Assembly (NCBI GenBank): GCA_036571765.1 | Contig: BROE01000022.1 | Span: 14,961,576 to 15,025,575 of the forward strand | Direction of reading: 5' to 3' | DNA: 64,000 nucleotides | Source: Plecoglossus altivelis | Lineage: Eukaryota > Chordata > Actinopteri > Osmeriformes > Plecoglossidae | Notes under the pieces: model-generated | What the model was told of the DNA's origin: nothing | The model's database searches: none | Seen by the model: only the letters and a program-made list of their open reading frames with translations | Program-made: the position numbers and the translations under genes | Shown here: positions 34,786 through 44,480 of the stretch, one piece after another | How the letters are laid out: each line of letters begins with the position of its first letter | Position numbering within the stretch: position 1 is the first letter of the stretch

Positions 34786-35123
34786 GGGGAAGGGGGGGAG
34801 GGGCTTTTCTCTGCGTAGTGCCTGATAACAAGTTGCTTTTCGGAGAAGGACTGCATTGTGTTGGATCATCCCCCCCCCCACCAGCACCTCTCCAATCCCC
34901 ACACCAGCAGTCGTCCTTCTCTTCTTTTCTCTTGTGTCTCATAAGGGTCCATTGTTCGCTGGGCAAACTCTCTCCAAACTATTTACATTGCTCATTTATT
35001 TGGATTTCGAGGTGTCTCTGCTCGTGCGTACATGTACGCATGCATACACACGTACATACAAACATCCTGGTGCCTTTGGCCATCCAGTGAAAGACTAATT
35101 GCAAAAGGACATGGGCTGACACT
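34786..35123. other. Unique intronic sequence
   Basis: A C-run at 34870-34879. A CATGTACGCATGCATACAC patch near 35030. No gene. Confidence 0.5.
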
Positions 35124-35340
35124 GGAGAGAGACAGATAGAGAGATAAAAAGAGAGATAGAAAGAGATAAAGAGAGAGAGATAGAGAGAGATAAAAAGAGA
35201 GAGATAGAGAGAGATAAAGAGATAGAGATAAAGAGAGAGCAAGAGATAGAGATAAAACTAGACAGAGAGATAGAGAGAGATAAAGAGAGCGAGAGAGAGA
35301 GACAGAGAGAGAGAGAGGGAGAGAGAGAGAGAAAAGAGAG
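35124..35340. repeat. (GAGATA)-type minisatellite, about 215 bp
   Basis: Units such as GAGAGATAGAGAGAGATAAA recur with 8-20 bp spacing and then decay into plain GAGAGA. Antisense Leu/Ser-rich frames, one of 177 codons, are translations of this repeat. Confidence 0.93.
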
Positions 35341-36039
35341 GGCTGATCGAAAGAGAGACTGTAGAGAGGTGGGGCGGAGGGGTTCAATCATCAATGATAA
35401 TGTTGCTGTTGTCCTGGCCTCATTAGAAAGCACGTCAACAGCAACAGCGAGCAGGCAGCACCATGTGTTCCACAAACAGCCTTCCAGGCTGGCCTCAGCA
35501 CAGGGCTCATCCCTCCCCTGGCTGGATCCTGGCTCCGATGGCCCTTCCATCTCCTCCAGCCTCGTCTCCACGTGCTCCCAGAGAGGCAAACCCACTCCAC
35601 TTTTGTAGGCGTATCCCAGGGCCGCCATCGTGGGGGTAGGCCAACATTTCGGTGGGAATGCGGGAATTTGGACATGGGAGCGAAAACAAAATAGAATGCT
35701 GTAGACGTGTTAATTGAATTTCACAAGTATCCTTCACGGGTGATTTGGACTTGTGTGTTGATGTGAATAGCACTGGAAGGATACTCGGAGCATGCCTGAC
35801 ACTCTGGTTTTGTCCGTTGAGAATGATTTGAATCCTTTCATAAAGAAGCTGATCAAAGAGTAAAATCTACCTTTCGTAACACACGAATAATTCCTTTTTG
35901 TATGTTGCATCAACAATGTATTGAAAAATGATTGTTTCTGTGGAAATTGAAGGAAGCAGTACAGCTGTGTGATTATGTAAGTATTCTTGGCTTCATAGGA
36001 AAGGTTCTTGTGAGAATAGGCTGGCTTTGCCCTCTTTAA
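35341..36039. other. Unique intronic sequence; possible element at 35380-35470
   Basis: TCAATCATCAATGATAATG opens a repeat-free stretch that could be regulatory. The remainder is AT-leaning intron. Confidence 0.4.
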
Positions 36040-36310
36040 ATACATTGCTTGTCCTTTTAAATGTCATTCACATGCAATTAATTCAGATAAATTAGATGCA
36101 TTGACTTCTGCCTGTCCAACATTCACAATACGGCGAGCATTCTTACGCAGGACAACCTCCATTTTCGGGACTTAATAATGAGCGAAAACGTTTCTTTTCT
36201 GAGATGTGTTTCTTTTCTGTCGTGCGGTTTCGCAGACATTCCTAACGAATCAAACGCAGTGTATGAAATGACACCTTTTAAAATGAGCCTCAGAAGCTGC
36301 CAGCCAGGTG
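36040..36310. promoter_or_regulatory. Candidate conserved block
   Basis: CATGCAATTAATTCAG (AATTAATT at 36076-36083) is followed by ATAAATTAGATGC and GACTTAATAATGAGC in repeat-free sequence. Confidence 0.4.
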
Positions 36311-36640
36311 TGAGAAGACAGAATGACAGCCTGACGGTACAAATGTTTGTCTTTTTAAGTATTCAAGTGTCTTACACAAACCAAGCACCTTCCAGCGTGT
36401 TTGTGTGGACAGGTGGTCGTTGGACAGGATTTCTCTGAACTGACGTATAAGCGTGTCGGTTCCTGGTATGTTGGGAGTGTGGACTAATGGACACCGAGAT
36501 TTCCTCGTGTCCAGAAGTTTCTGTTGCAGTGATTAATAGGAGAGGTAATGTAGTGGGGAAATGAATAAACACTCCCTGGGTCCTGGCTATGTGCTTCAGC
36601 GACTTGATGACAAGGGCAGAGCAAGGTGAGAATTAAACAG
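36311..36640. other. Unique intronic sequence
   Basis: Balanced. Nothing recognised. Confidence 0.4.
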
Positions 36641-36840
36641 GCCTCGCAGAAGAGGAGAAAGGAAGAGAGAGAAAGAGAGAGCGAGACAGAGAGAGAGGAG
36701 AGAAAAAACCCCGGCAGGGCCAGAATTGGGCAGAGGAGTGAAGCATGACAGACCAGGCCAGCGTGTGGGAGCAGGAGAAGGAGGAGGGCAGCGGGGCCGG
36801 AGAGGAGAAGAGAGGAGAGAGAAGGGCGCCCTGACAGGAG
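36641..36840. repeat. Purine-rich tract
   Basis: AGAGGAGAAAGG and GAGAGAAAGAGAGAG units, then G/A-rich sequence up to 36830. Confidence 0.75.
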
Positions 36841-37070
36841 TGGACGCCCAAGTTTCCTCCCCAAGAAGAATAATTAAAAGCGCTCAAGGGAGGGCAGTTT
36901 TAATTTCACATGTAAGGGGCTAAAGATTTCATTTAAAGGCGCGGCGAGGAGAGAGGAGGTTAATAAGCTGAACAAAGCGCGGAATGTGAGAACATACAGT
37001 GCGGGGAAACGCGGTGGACTCTCACCTGACACGTTTTTAATTATGGAACCTCTGATATTTCTGTGCAGAA
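36841..37070. promoter_or_regulatory. Candidate conserved block
   Basis: GAAGAATAATTAAAAGCGC, GTTTTAATTTCACATG, GATTTCATTTAAAGGCGC and TTTTTAATTATGG occur over 200 bp without repeats. Confidence 0.4.
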
Positions 37071-37089
37071 GAGAAGAGAGCCCCCCCCC

Positions 37090-37450
37090 CCAAAAACGAG
37101 GAGATTAACTGATTAAGCATCATGGTAACCAATTATCTACTCGTGGAAGGAACCTATCATAATGCAAGACTATAGTATCCCCCTTTTAAACAGAAGTACC
37201 AGAGCGATACAGCCAGTCAAGCCTTTAACTCCCAAGGTAAAAGCGCACTTAAGGCCAAAAGCAAGCCTTGCGATGTCACGTTAACGCCTCCTTCAGAAAA
37301 AAGTGAGCTGGTGTGTGATTCTCTGCTCTTTAACGCTTACAATCCTTCTCCATTAGAAGTATCTGAAGCTGATGGCTCCCAATTAGAATAATAGGAACAG
37401 CTTGTTCCCAGGGTGCGTTGCGTGGCGCCTGCAGTTTCTCTGGATTTTTC
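37090..37450. promoter_or_regulatory. Candidate conserved block
   Basis: Opening GATTAACTGATTAAGC, GGTAACCAATTATC, then CTCCATTAGAAG and CCCAATTAGAATAATAGG near the right end. Repeat-free after the C-run at 37081-37090. Confidence 0.4.
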
Positions 37451-37904
37451 CTCCCGTGCTAAAATGATCAAAAGGAGTTTTTGAACGGGGCCCAGAGTCC
37501 CCATTGTGGGTTAGTTTGTTCAGTTATGTGAAGTCCTATAGTTTTAATTGAGGATGATTGTAGCTTTCTTTCAGTTCTGGCCTAGTGGGGCTGTGGACAA
37601 TAGGGAGATGTCAGAGTGCCTTAAGGGTTCCGTACAGCGCAGCTCATGCACTTGCGTATCCTGGATCCGATTGGCGGACGTTGGAGTATTCAGGCGGTCT
37701 TTCGTCCTCCCACTCTCTCTGTTCTACTGTCTCCTTCCCTTCTCCGGGTCCTCTCTGTCTTCCGTCTCCACGAGCTCCAGTCGAACCCCCCCCCACCCTC
37801 TCTCCCCCGCCTCACCCCTCTCCCCCCGCCTCGCCCCTACGGAATCGTTTGCAACATGGGAATGACCGCTGCACTACTGTCTCAAAATTGTCCACACACC
37901 TTCA
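37451..37904. other. Unique sequence, then C/T-rich 37680-37840
   Basis: Long Pro/Ser/His/Thr frames starting here run into the CA minisatellite and are artefacts. Confidence 0.5.
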
Positions 37905-38265
37905 CCACTCATACACACACACATACACACACACACACACAGACACACACACACACACACACAGATACACACATTCACGCACGCACAGACACACACATTC
38001 ACGCACGCACAGACACACACATACACACACGCACAGACACACACATTCACACACGCACAGACACACACATACACACACGCACAGACACACACATTCACAC
38101 ACGCACAGACAACACACATTCACACACGACAGGACACACACATACACACACAGACACACACATTCACACACGCACAGACACACACATACACACACGCACA
38201 GACACACACATTCACACACGCACAGATACACACATTCACACACGCACAGACACACACATACACAG
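37905..38265. repeat. 24-bp CA-rich minisatellite, about 14 copies
   Basis: A unit containing CACAC-GCACAGACACACACAT recurs every 24 bases. Most copies differ at one site (ATTCAC or ATACAC), often alternately, which hints at a 48-bp higher-order unit. Because 24 is divisible by three, all frames stay open and give long His-Thr or Cys-Val chains, including a 239-codon plus-strand frame that is not a gene. Confidence 0.95.
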
Positions 38266-38284
38266 CGTTTGACACGTTCGTATT

Positions 38285-38400
38285 ATATGTTTATCAGTCT
38301 CTAATGGAGCACTGACAAGTTCCCTGCACACAGGGGACTGCGTGTTCCATTAATAGCTGGTAACGAAGCTCTCACAGGGGCCCGGCCCTATTGCTGCTGA
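38285..38400. promoter_or_regulatory. Small candidate conserved block
   Basis: GTCTCTAATGGAGCACTGAC and CCATTAATAGCTGGTAACG follow the minisatellite in repeat-free sequence. Confidence 0.3.
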
Positions 38401-38598
38401 CAGGAGAGGGGCCCTCCACCCTGGGCCCCTGCAGAGAAGAGACTGGAGTCTCTCAACCTCTAACTCGTTCTTTCTCATTCTTGTTTTTCTGATTTCTGAT
38501 CTAAGCTTTTTTTTCTCCCTTTCTTTGTAACTTCCCTCCATTTCGCTTTACAACTGTATGAGTGTCAACAAGTACTGCTGTTACTATATGGATTTCAA

Positions 38599-38756
38599 CT
38601 AGGGTTGGGTGTAGTTTGCGTTTTGGGATGCAGTTGCCATTAAAAAGTCTATTAAAAAATGAGACATCAAAATCTGCTTTCTTATTTAGTCCAGTACATA
38701 CTGGTCATGTTGGTACCAGCACCATGTTATCACCCGGTTTTGGTACCCAACCATAG
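38599..38756. mobile_element. Short inverted-repeat element (MITE-like, non-autonomous DNA transposon candidate)
   Basis: The left end CTAGGGTTGGGT (38599-38610) and the right end ACCCAACCATAG (38745-38756) are inverted repeats matching at 11 of 12 positions, enclosing 158 bp with no coding capacity. GGGTTGGGT termini occur in abundant non-autonomous fish DNA elements. The target-site duplication is unclear, so the exact boundaries and superfamily are not settled. Confidence 0.45.
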
Positions 38757-39020
38757 AACCAACATTCAACAAGTACTGTATGTGAATGAACAGATCCTGT
38801 ATGATCATGAAGACATAATCATGATCTGTAACATAAGACAACACACGGCACGTTACATCGGGTGAGTGTGAGAGAATGTAAGACAGTGTATGTAGAGTGT
38901 GTGAGAAAATGGTGTGCCCTGAAAGTGATTAGGCTGTGCAGATTGAATGGTGCGTTGACTCTGTGTGTAGTGTGTAGCTTGTGCAGTGGGTGTAGAACGT
39001 CAGTGTAGAGAGAGTACGGT
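38757..39020. other. Unique to TG-rich intronic sequence
   Basis: Degenerate GTGTGTAG-type sequence leads into the following minisatellite. Confidence 0.5.
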
Positions 39021-39520
39021 GTAAAGTCTGTGTTCAGCGTGTGTGGTGTGTGGCAGTGTGTTCAGTGTGCTGGAAGTGTGTGCGGTGTGTTGGCAGTGTG
39101 TTCAGTGTGTGTGGTGTGTTGGGAGTGTGTTCAGTGTGTATGGCGTGTTGGAAGTGTGTTGGCAGTGTTCAGCGTGTTGGCAGTGTGTTCAGTGTTTCTG
39201 GTGTGTTGGCAGTGTGTGTGATTGTTTTGGCAGTGTGTTCAGTGTGTGTGGTGTGTTGGCAGTGTGTTCAGTGTGTGGTGTGTTGGCAGTGTGTTGGCAC
39301 GTGTTCAGTGTGTGTGGTGTGTTGACAGTGTGTTCAGTCTGTGTGGTGTGTTGACAGTGTGTTGGCACGTGTTCAGTGTGTGTGGTGTGTTGACAATGTG
39401 TTCAGTGTGTGTGATTGTGTTGGCAGTATGTTCAGTGTGTGTGGTGTGTGTGTTGGCAGTGTGTCCAGTATGTGTGGTGTGTTGGCAGTGTGTTCAGTGT
39501 GTTCAGTATTTGTGGCAGCT
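39021..39520. repeat. About 29-bp TG-rich minisatellite, about 17 imperfect copies
   Basis: The core TTGGCAGTGTGTTCAGTG is followed by TGTGTGGTGTG, repeating roughly every 29 bases with indels. A longer segment containing GTTGGCACGTGTTCAG is itself duplicated about 60-70 bases apart (near 39293 and 39361), a higher-order repeat. Cys/Val/Ser-rich plus-strand frames across it are artefacts. Confidence 0.93.
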
Positions 39521-40119
39521 CCGTGCCACAGTTGCTCTAGTCATAATACTGTTTCATCCATGTCCCCTGTGCTGCTCGCTGACCACTGCTTTTAAAAGCC
39601 AATTTTTGCATTTTAAATCTGTTGACAGAACTTTTGGCGTGACACATAAATGACTTCCTGTAACCCCCCCATCTCCTCCCTTCCTGATAGGATAGCCGGT
39701 TTCCCCAGTCCCCACGTAGAACACCAGGATTCTGGGCCGCGTCACAGTCCGGGGGTAATTTCAAGCAGATGCGCCTAGCGTTTTGCTACTGGCGCTATGA
39801 TTCGTTTCCAGCGCGTTTGCGAGTGTGTAAACCAACCGCCGACATGGATGAAATATAGCCCAGGTTCACGCCGAGTGCAAAGAGAGAAGAAATGTTCCCA
39901 ACAGCTGTAATACACTGTGTAGCCTAATATCAGCTCCTTTGCTCTGATATTGCAGTGAGATATCGATCTGGTGAAATTGTCCCATATTGGAGCTGTCTGT
40001 TGTGATATTCATCATGTTGTCACCTCTTGCCAGCGCCTAGTCCTTATTAGAAACACAGGCTTGAAGGGGTTGAAGGATTTTAGTCTCCGAGATGTAGCAA
40101 ACAATTCATCATAGGGGGG
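39521..40119. other. Unique intronic sequence
   Basis: Balanced. Nothing recognised; short frames on the minus strand only. Confidence 0.45.
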
Positions 40120-40323
40120 AAGGTAGGAAGAGGGAGAGGGGGATGTAGGGGGAGAGAGAGAGGGATGTAGGGGGAGGGAGAGACAGGGATGGATGTGGGA
40201 GAGAGGGGAAGAGAAAGAGGGTGGGGAGAGAGGGAGTTGGATGGAGAGGGATGAAGAAAAAGAGGAGAGAGATAGGGAGAGAGGGATAGGAACTGAGAGA
40301 GATGGCGTAAGCGAGAACCGTAG

Positions 40324-40368
<45 letters not shown>
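40120..40368. repeat. Purine tract ending in (GA)21
   Basis: GGGGGAGAGAGAGGGATGTA units recur about every 30 bases at 40135-40195. Perfect (GA)n follows at 40326-40367. Confidence 0.93.
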
Positions 40369-40371
<3 letters not shown>

Positions 40372-40399
40372 AAACTCTCAGGTGATCCCTGCCGTGTAA

Positions 40400-40680
40400 G
40401 ATTTATGTCTACTCAGGCCGTACATTAGGAATTATATCATCAAGTGAGAGAGACCCCAAGCAGGCTGGCCGCTATCTGCTGAGCTGGCCTATTGACTCTC
40501 CTGACAGTCTTTTAAAACATTTTTTTTATCTCAGCTGGCTTCTTATGAAGCATTTAAGTGGAATGTGAAGGTTTGCGGAATAGAGCGGTGCTTTAGCCAG
40601 AGTAGAGAGACTCACATCTACGCCAAAGAGCAGATAAGCTTTCTTCTGAGGTAATTGTCATTTTTGAGAGGATGACACGT
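40400..40680. promoter_or_regulatory. Candidate conserved block
   Basis: ACATTAGGAATTATATCATC, CTTTTAAAACATTTTTTTTATC and GAAGCATTTAAGTGG lie in otherwise non-repetitive DNA between a GA repeat and a CA patch. Confidence 0.35.
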
Positions 40681-40941
40681 TTCACACCCGATGACGGTCA
40701 GTCTTTGTGAACCAGTCCTAAACTAGTATGTGCCACTTCCCCCCCCACACACACACATACACACACTTCTTTTACACTTCCTGTTAATGCCAGGAATATT
40801 TCTGAAAGGATCACAGGGATGAATACAACAGGAAACAAAACGAGATTTCTCCACGTCTGAGCACGAAGAGCCGCTTTGATTCCTCCCTCATTTGAGTCCC
40901 ATCTGAGATTGAGCCGAACCTTTGTCGCTCTCCCTGGGAAA
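40681..40941. other. Unique sequence with short C/CA run (40740-40766)
   Basis: A brief CCCCCCACACACACACATAC patch. Otherwise ordinary. Confidence 0.5.
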
Positions 40942-40971
40942 GTGTGCGCGCGCGTGTGTACGCGCGTGCAT
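40942..40971. other. 30-base strictly alternating purine-pyrimidine tract (Z-DNA candidate)
   Basis: GTGTGCGCGCGCGTGTGTAC continues with GCGCGTGCAT. Purine and pyrimidine alternate without a break for 30 bases, with a CG-rich core, the classical Z-DNA-prone pattern. Confidence 0.75.
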
Positions 40972-41300
40972 CTGCTATGCTCTGTTAGCGCCGAAGTCAT
41001 TGTTGTAAACACGCGTTGAAAGCACAGCTGGCCAAATTGACGAGGTTCTGAGATGAACTTGAGCGGGCGCAGTAAACAGCGCGGCTCGTGTCGAAATATG
41101 CAAACAGGTTCTCACAACAGTCTTTTACTCAGGGGACCAGACACCGTTCCTCCTGAGGGGGGGAAGCTGTGAGAAAATCTACCAGGGTTTTAACCTCTCA
41201 CACTGCGTACAGAGAAAGAGAATGAGAGAGAGAACGAAAGAGAGATATTTAGTTGGAGAGTAAGAGAAGAAAAAGAGCGAAGGAGAGGGGATAAACATTT
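40972..41300. other. Unique sequence, then GA-rich patch
   Basis: CpG-containing unique DNA (GAGCGGGCGCAG, CAGCGCGGC) to about 41110, a G-run at 41157-41163, then GAGAGAAC-type purine DNA at 41210-41290. Confidence 0.45.
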
Positions 41301-41860
41301 CTGATTATATAAACATCTTTCTTCCTCTCAAGATCATTTTTGGAAATATTTATGTTTCAATAATTATATATAAAAAAAGAAAAAAAAGAGTTAAAAACAG
41401 CGAACTGAAGAGTATTTTTGTTTAATGTTTCACACAGGATAGCAGCCCACCAGCGCAATTAATTAAAATCATTATGAGCATCCTGTTTAGTTTAAACATG
41501 ACGTTTTGTCTGAGTGCTCTCTGTTTCTCTCTGTTTCTCTCTGTTTGTCCGTCTCTCGTGGACTTTAAACTCAAGTACTGTAGAAATGACTTGGCTTGAA
41601 AAGTATCGTGATGTGTTTTGCTGAAGCAAAAGTTCTAAATCTCTGTCATTCTCTCATTCTGCCTTTTTCTTTCTTTTTCCCTCTCCCTCGCTTTACCCCT
41701 CCCTCTGTCTCTCAGAGTCATTATTTATGAGGAGATAGTATCATATATTTAATGGATATTAACGGCTTATCAGGTATTGATTTTGCAGTCATCTCCCAAA
41801 CAATGTTATAAATCGAAGCCATTGTTCTGGCTCGGTGTTGGTTCTAACCCCACTGGTCGA
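41301..41860. promoter_or_regulatory. Two candidate conserved blocks separated by a pyrimidine patch
   Basis: The left block (41330-41500) has TTCAATAATTATATA and CAATTAATTAAAATCATTATG. The right block (41715-41860) has AGTCATTATTTATGAGG, ATATTTAATGGATATTAACGG and CAGGTATTGATTTTGC. A CT-rich patch of repeated CTGTTTCTCT lies at 41518-41558 and more T/C at 41640-41710. Confidence 0.4.
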
Positions 41861-42129
41861 ATTTTGAACTAATTAAAAAGACTTAACTACTGACTGTATC
41901 TGAAGTCACTCTCAACGACGATTCCGTGAAACAATGGAGGAGGATTAAAAGGGGAGGAGAAAAAAAAAGCTTCTTGATTTCTGTTATCCTGAGGTTTTTG
42001 CTACGGGGGAACCAATTAACTACCCTTCAGGATGACTTTCACTTCTCACCATGGGTCTGTTCCTCTGCCAGGAACTAGGATTAACTCTCAATTAATCCCT
42101 ACAGCAGAACAACTCAGCTTTTGTCTAAA
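41861..42129. other. Unique intronic sequence
   Basis: AT-leaning, with ATTAACTCTCAATTAATCC near 42080. Runs into a G homopolymer. Confidence 0.45.
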
Positions 42130-42174
42130 GGGGGGGGGGNNNNNNNNNNNNNNNNNNNNNNNNNNNNNNNNNNN
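42130..42174. other. Assembly gap (35 N) after a G-run
   Basis: Ten G at 42130-42139 are followed by 35 undetermined bases at 42140-42174, directly next to (TC)n. The gap size is probably nominal and may hide a longer repeat. Frames crossing it are not real. Confidence 0.98.

Positions 42175-42214
<40 letters not shown>
42175..42214. repeat. (TC)20 microsatellite
   Basis: An uninterrupted TC run abutting the gap. Confidence 0.95.
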
Positions 42215-42216
<2 letters not shown>

Positions 42217-42219
42217 CCT

Positions 42220-42440
42220 CTTTCTCAATAGAGATTGATAAGAAGATTGATGCACCTAGTCAAATCTCCCAGGGCCTCTCAAGATGAAAACAAGGACCAT
42301 TAGAACAGGGAACGCTTGACAATGATTCACTTTTTTTTCTTCTCTTCCCCCTTCTTTATTTGAGCTTTATTAGCCATGCATATTAACGAGTCAATTAATT
42401 TCCATTGGTCCTGGCGAGTGCTCTGTTTGTTTTTGTCTGA
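42220..42440. promoter_or_regulatory. Candidate conserved block
   Basis: TTTATTAGCCATGCATATTAAC and AGTCAATTAATTTCC (AATTAATT at 42393-42400) in mostly repeat-free DNA; CCATTGGTCC follows. Confidence 0.4.
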
Positions 42441-42564
42441 CCTTTTTATCTGAGGCTGCATTCACGCTTGGCTACCTTTAAGCACTTACTCCATACTGTG
42501 TTTCCCAGAGCCTGCCATCCAAAAGGGGAGTTTTGATGCGTTGAGCAGTCAGCCTCTCCTCCTC

Positions 42565-42604
42565 CACTCCCCTCTCTCTCTCTCGCTCTCCCTCTCTCTC
42601 TTCC

Positions 42605-42653
<49 letters not shown>

Positions 42654-42720
42654 CTCCCTCTTTCTCTCGCTCTCCTTCTCTCACACTCTCTCTCTCCCTC
42701 TCTCTCTGTCACGCGCTCAC
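42565..42720. repeat. (TC)n tract, about 150 bp
   Basis: CTCTCTCT with CGCTCTCC and TTCC interruptions; the longest pure run is about 42620-42650. Confidence 0.94.
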
Positions 42721-42949
42721 TCACACCTACCCTCCTTTTTGTGCGGCTTCCCTCTGTCAGAATGCCTAGTGGACGTACACCTTTCCAGACGGGAGCGATA
42801 AGAGGCGCGACTCTGACAACCTTCACTATAAAACCGCTACATTAGTGTCTCCGAAAGCTCACTCTGGAATTCACGCCGGTCCCAGAGAAACAGACGTGCT
42901 AAACAAAGAGGCTGGGGTAGTCTCCCCTCCACACTGCCGCCCATCCTGC

Positions 42950-43850
42950 ATTGGAAGTTAGTGGAGAGGACAGGAGAAATAATTGAAAAGTGCAGCTGGA
43001 CTGTGTACAATCTTGTAAGGGATGCCTAGAAAATGAGATTAATCAATGCAGAGACATTGTGGGGAAAGTTAGCTGTGAAGGACTTGACAGTTCAGCTCTT
43101 TCTCTCATTTCAGATGTTGGCAGGCTAGCAGCCTGCTCCCGGGGAAAATGCGCTCCTTTCATACTTGAGTAATTGATGAATTGTATGCAATATGCAAATG
43201 AGAATCCATAAATCTTATGAATGACAGCTTAATTTATGTGAGCCTTAATGAATGCAGGATTAGATTTTAATTAAATATCCTCAAAGGCACCCTGACTAGC
43301 TGAAGTTTTTAAAGCCTTGTTTTTGAAGACTTGTTTCATATGCATCGCAGTTCGCGGAAAAAAAGAGAGATCAGTCAGCGTGGTTAGATGAAATTTCCTC
43401 AGAGTTTTGAAGATAAGACCTGTTCTGTTTTGTTAACCAAAGGGACTTGCAATTAATAAATAATGGGCGAAAAATCATATCTAAAAATCTCATTTAGGCT
43501 TTCCTGGAACTGCTCATTCTCATACATTTGATTAACTGCATTTACTTTTGGCACTATCTGATTTGTAACATTTGGTACAGTATCTTTTTAATTAAGGGAA
43601 TCGTCCATTAGGCATGCAAAAGTCAACCAATTAGGCTTCGCTCATCAATTCCCATGATGTTGGACGCCTGCTTACTCATTATCAGAAGCTGTCTGAATGA
43701 TGCTAAACAATCTTGGGCTCTACAATTATAGGATGTAGCTACAATTATGAAATCCGCTTTTAGCATTAATGATGCATTGCAACAATCTGCAATTTATCGT
43801 GTTTCACATCAGTCTTTTTTTCCTTTTTTTTGATTTCTCTTTTCACAGTT
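42950..43850. promoter_or_regulatory. Best candidate enhancer cluster: about 900 bp of repeat-free, core-dense sequence
   Basis: This is the longest block in the window with no simple repeat. Cores include AATAATTGAAAAG, GATTAATCAATGC, GAGTAATTGATGAATTG, a double TATGCAATATGCAAAT with octamer at 43192-43199, CTTAATTTATG, palindrome TTTAATTAAA (43266-43275), GCAATTAATAAATAATGG, TTTGATTAACTGC, TTTTTAATTAAGGG, CCAATTAGGC, ACAATTATAGG, ACAATTATGAAATCC and GCATTAATGATGC. A chance 60-codon frame at 42990-43172 is the only open frame. The features fit an ultraconserved-type developmental element; conservation itself is inferred. Confidence 0.55.
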
Positions 43851-43974
43851 GAGAGGTTTCATACCGCTCAATCCGATAAGCAAAGTTCTCCGTGGTTCAC
43901 GCAAGTGCACAGACGCGCGCGCCCGCATGCACACACACGTACACACATTATAAACATGCAGCTCTCTCTCATAC

Positions 43975-44206
43975 TGGGGGAAGTCGTGGCCTGATGGTTA
44001 GGGAGTCAGGCTTGTAACTTGAAAGTCACTGGTTCAATTCTTGCTTCCCAAGAGAAATAGCTGCCCACTGCCCCAGGTGTATGTTCACCATGTGTGCGGG
44101 CAGTTGTTCACTACTCACTGCTGTGTGCACTTGGATGGGTTAAATGCAGAGCACTAATTTCAAGTATGGGTCACCATACTTGACAATATGACACTTCACT
44201 TCACAC
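43975..44206 (+). mobile_element. tRNA-derived V-SINE (HE1/DANA-like), internally deleted
   Basis: The head carries tRNA-type RNA polymerase III promoter boxes: an A box TGGCCTGATGG at 43987-43997 and a B box GGTTCAATTC at 44031-44040. The tail has the V-SINE signature GCTGCCCACTGC, GTGCACTTGGATGGGTTAAA (44127-44146), then GCAGAGCACTAATTTC and GTATGGGTCACCATACTTG. As I know the family, the segment between the tRNA head and GCTGCCCACTGC normally includes GAGCAAGGC...CCCAACTGCTCC; it is missing here, so this copy is shortened. SINEs of this type are common in fish. Target-site duplications are not clear. Confidence 0.85.
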
Positions 44207-44335
44207 TCTTTCTCTCAGTCTTACATATCTGTTGGACTCACATACAGCAGCACAGGTACTGATAGACCCACCCACCCTGGTTCTAATCAGGCATGACCAC
44301 AGACAAGACAAAGACACCAAGAAGACAGGCAATTG
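44207..44335. other. Short unique spacer
   Basis: Sequence between the SINE and the pyrimidine repeat; nothing recognised. Confidence 0.5.
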
Positions 44336-44480
44336 GGCAGGTTCTCTCTCTCTCTTGTTCTCTCCATCTCTCCCTCCCTCTCGCTGTCTCTCTCTCCCTG
44401 TTGTTCTCTCCATCCCTCCCTCCCTCCCTCCCTCCCTCCCTCCCTCTCGCTGTCTCTCTATCTCAACCCCCCTCCTCTCT
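44336..44480. repeat. (TC)n and (TCCC)8 pyrimidine repeat
   Basis: The block CTCTCGCTGTCTCTCT occurs on both sides of TCCC units, so an arm of about 60 bases has been duplicated. Perfect (TCCC)n lies at 44413-44444. Confidence 0.92.

Noticed and set aside
35095..35628. 177-codon minus-strand frame
   Set aside because: The C-terminal half is Leu/Ser/Ile repeat from the GAGATA array, and the rest has no domain or conservation evidence.
37585..38304. 239-codon plus-strand open frame rich in His/Thr/Arg
   Set aside because: It is the translation of a 24-bp CA minisatellite whose period is divisible by three; both strands and several frames stay open.
43985..44050. Functional tRNA gene
   Set aside because: A and B box-like sequences are present, but the molecule does not close into a cloverleaf and continues directly into a V-SINE tail, so it is a SINE head.
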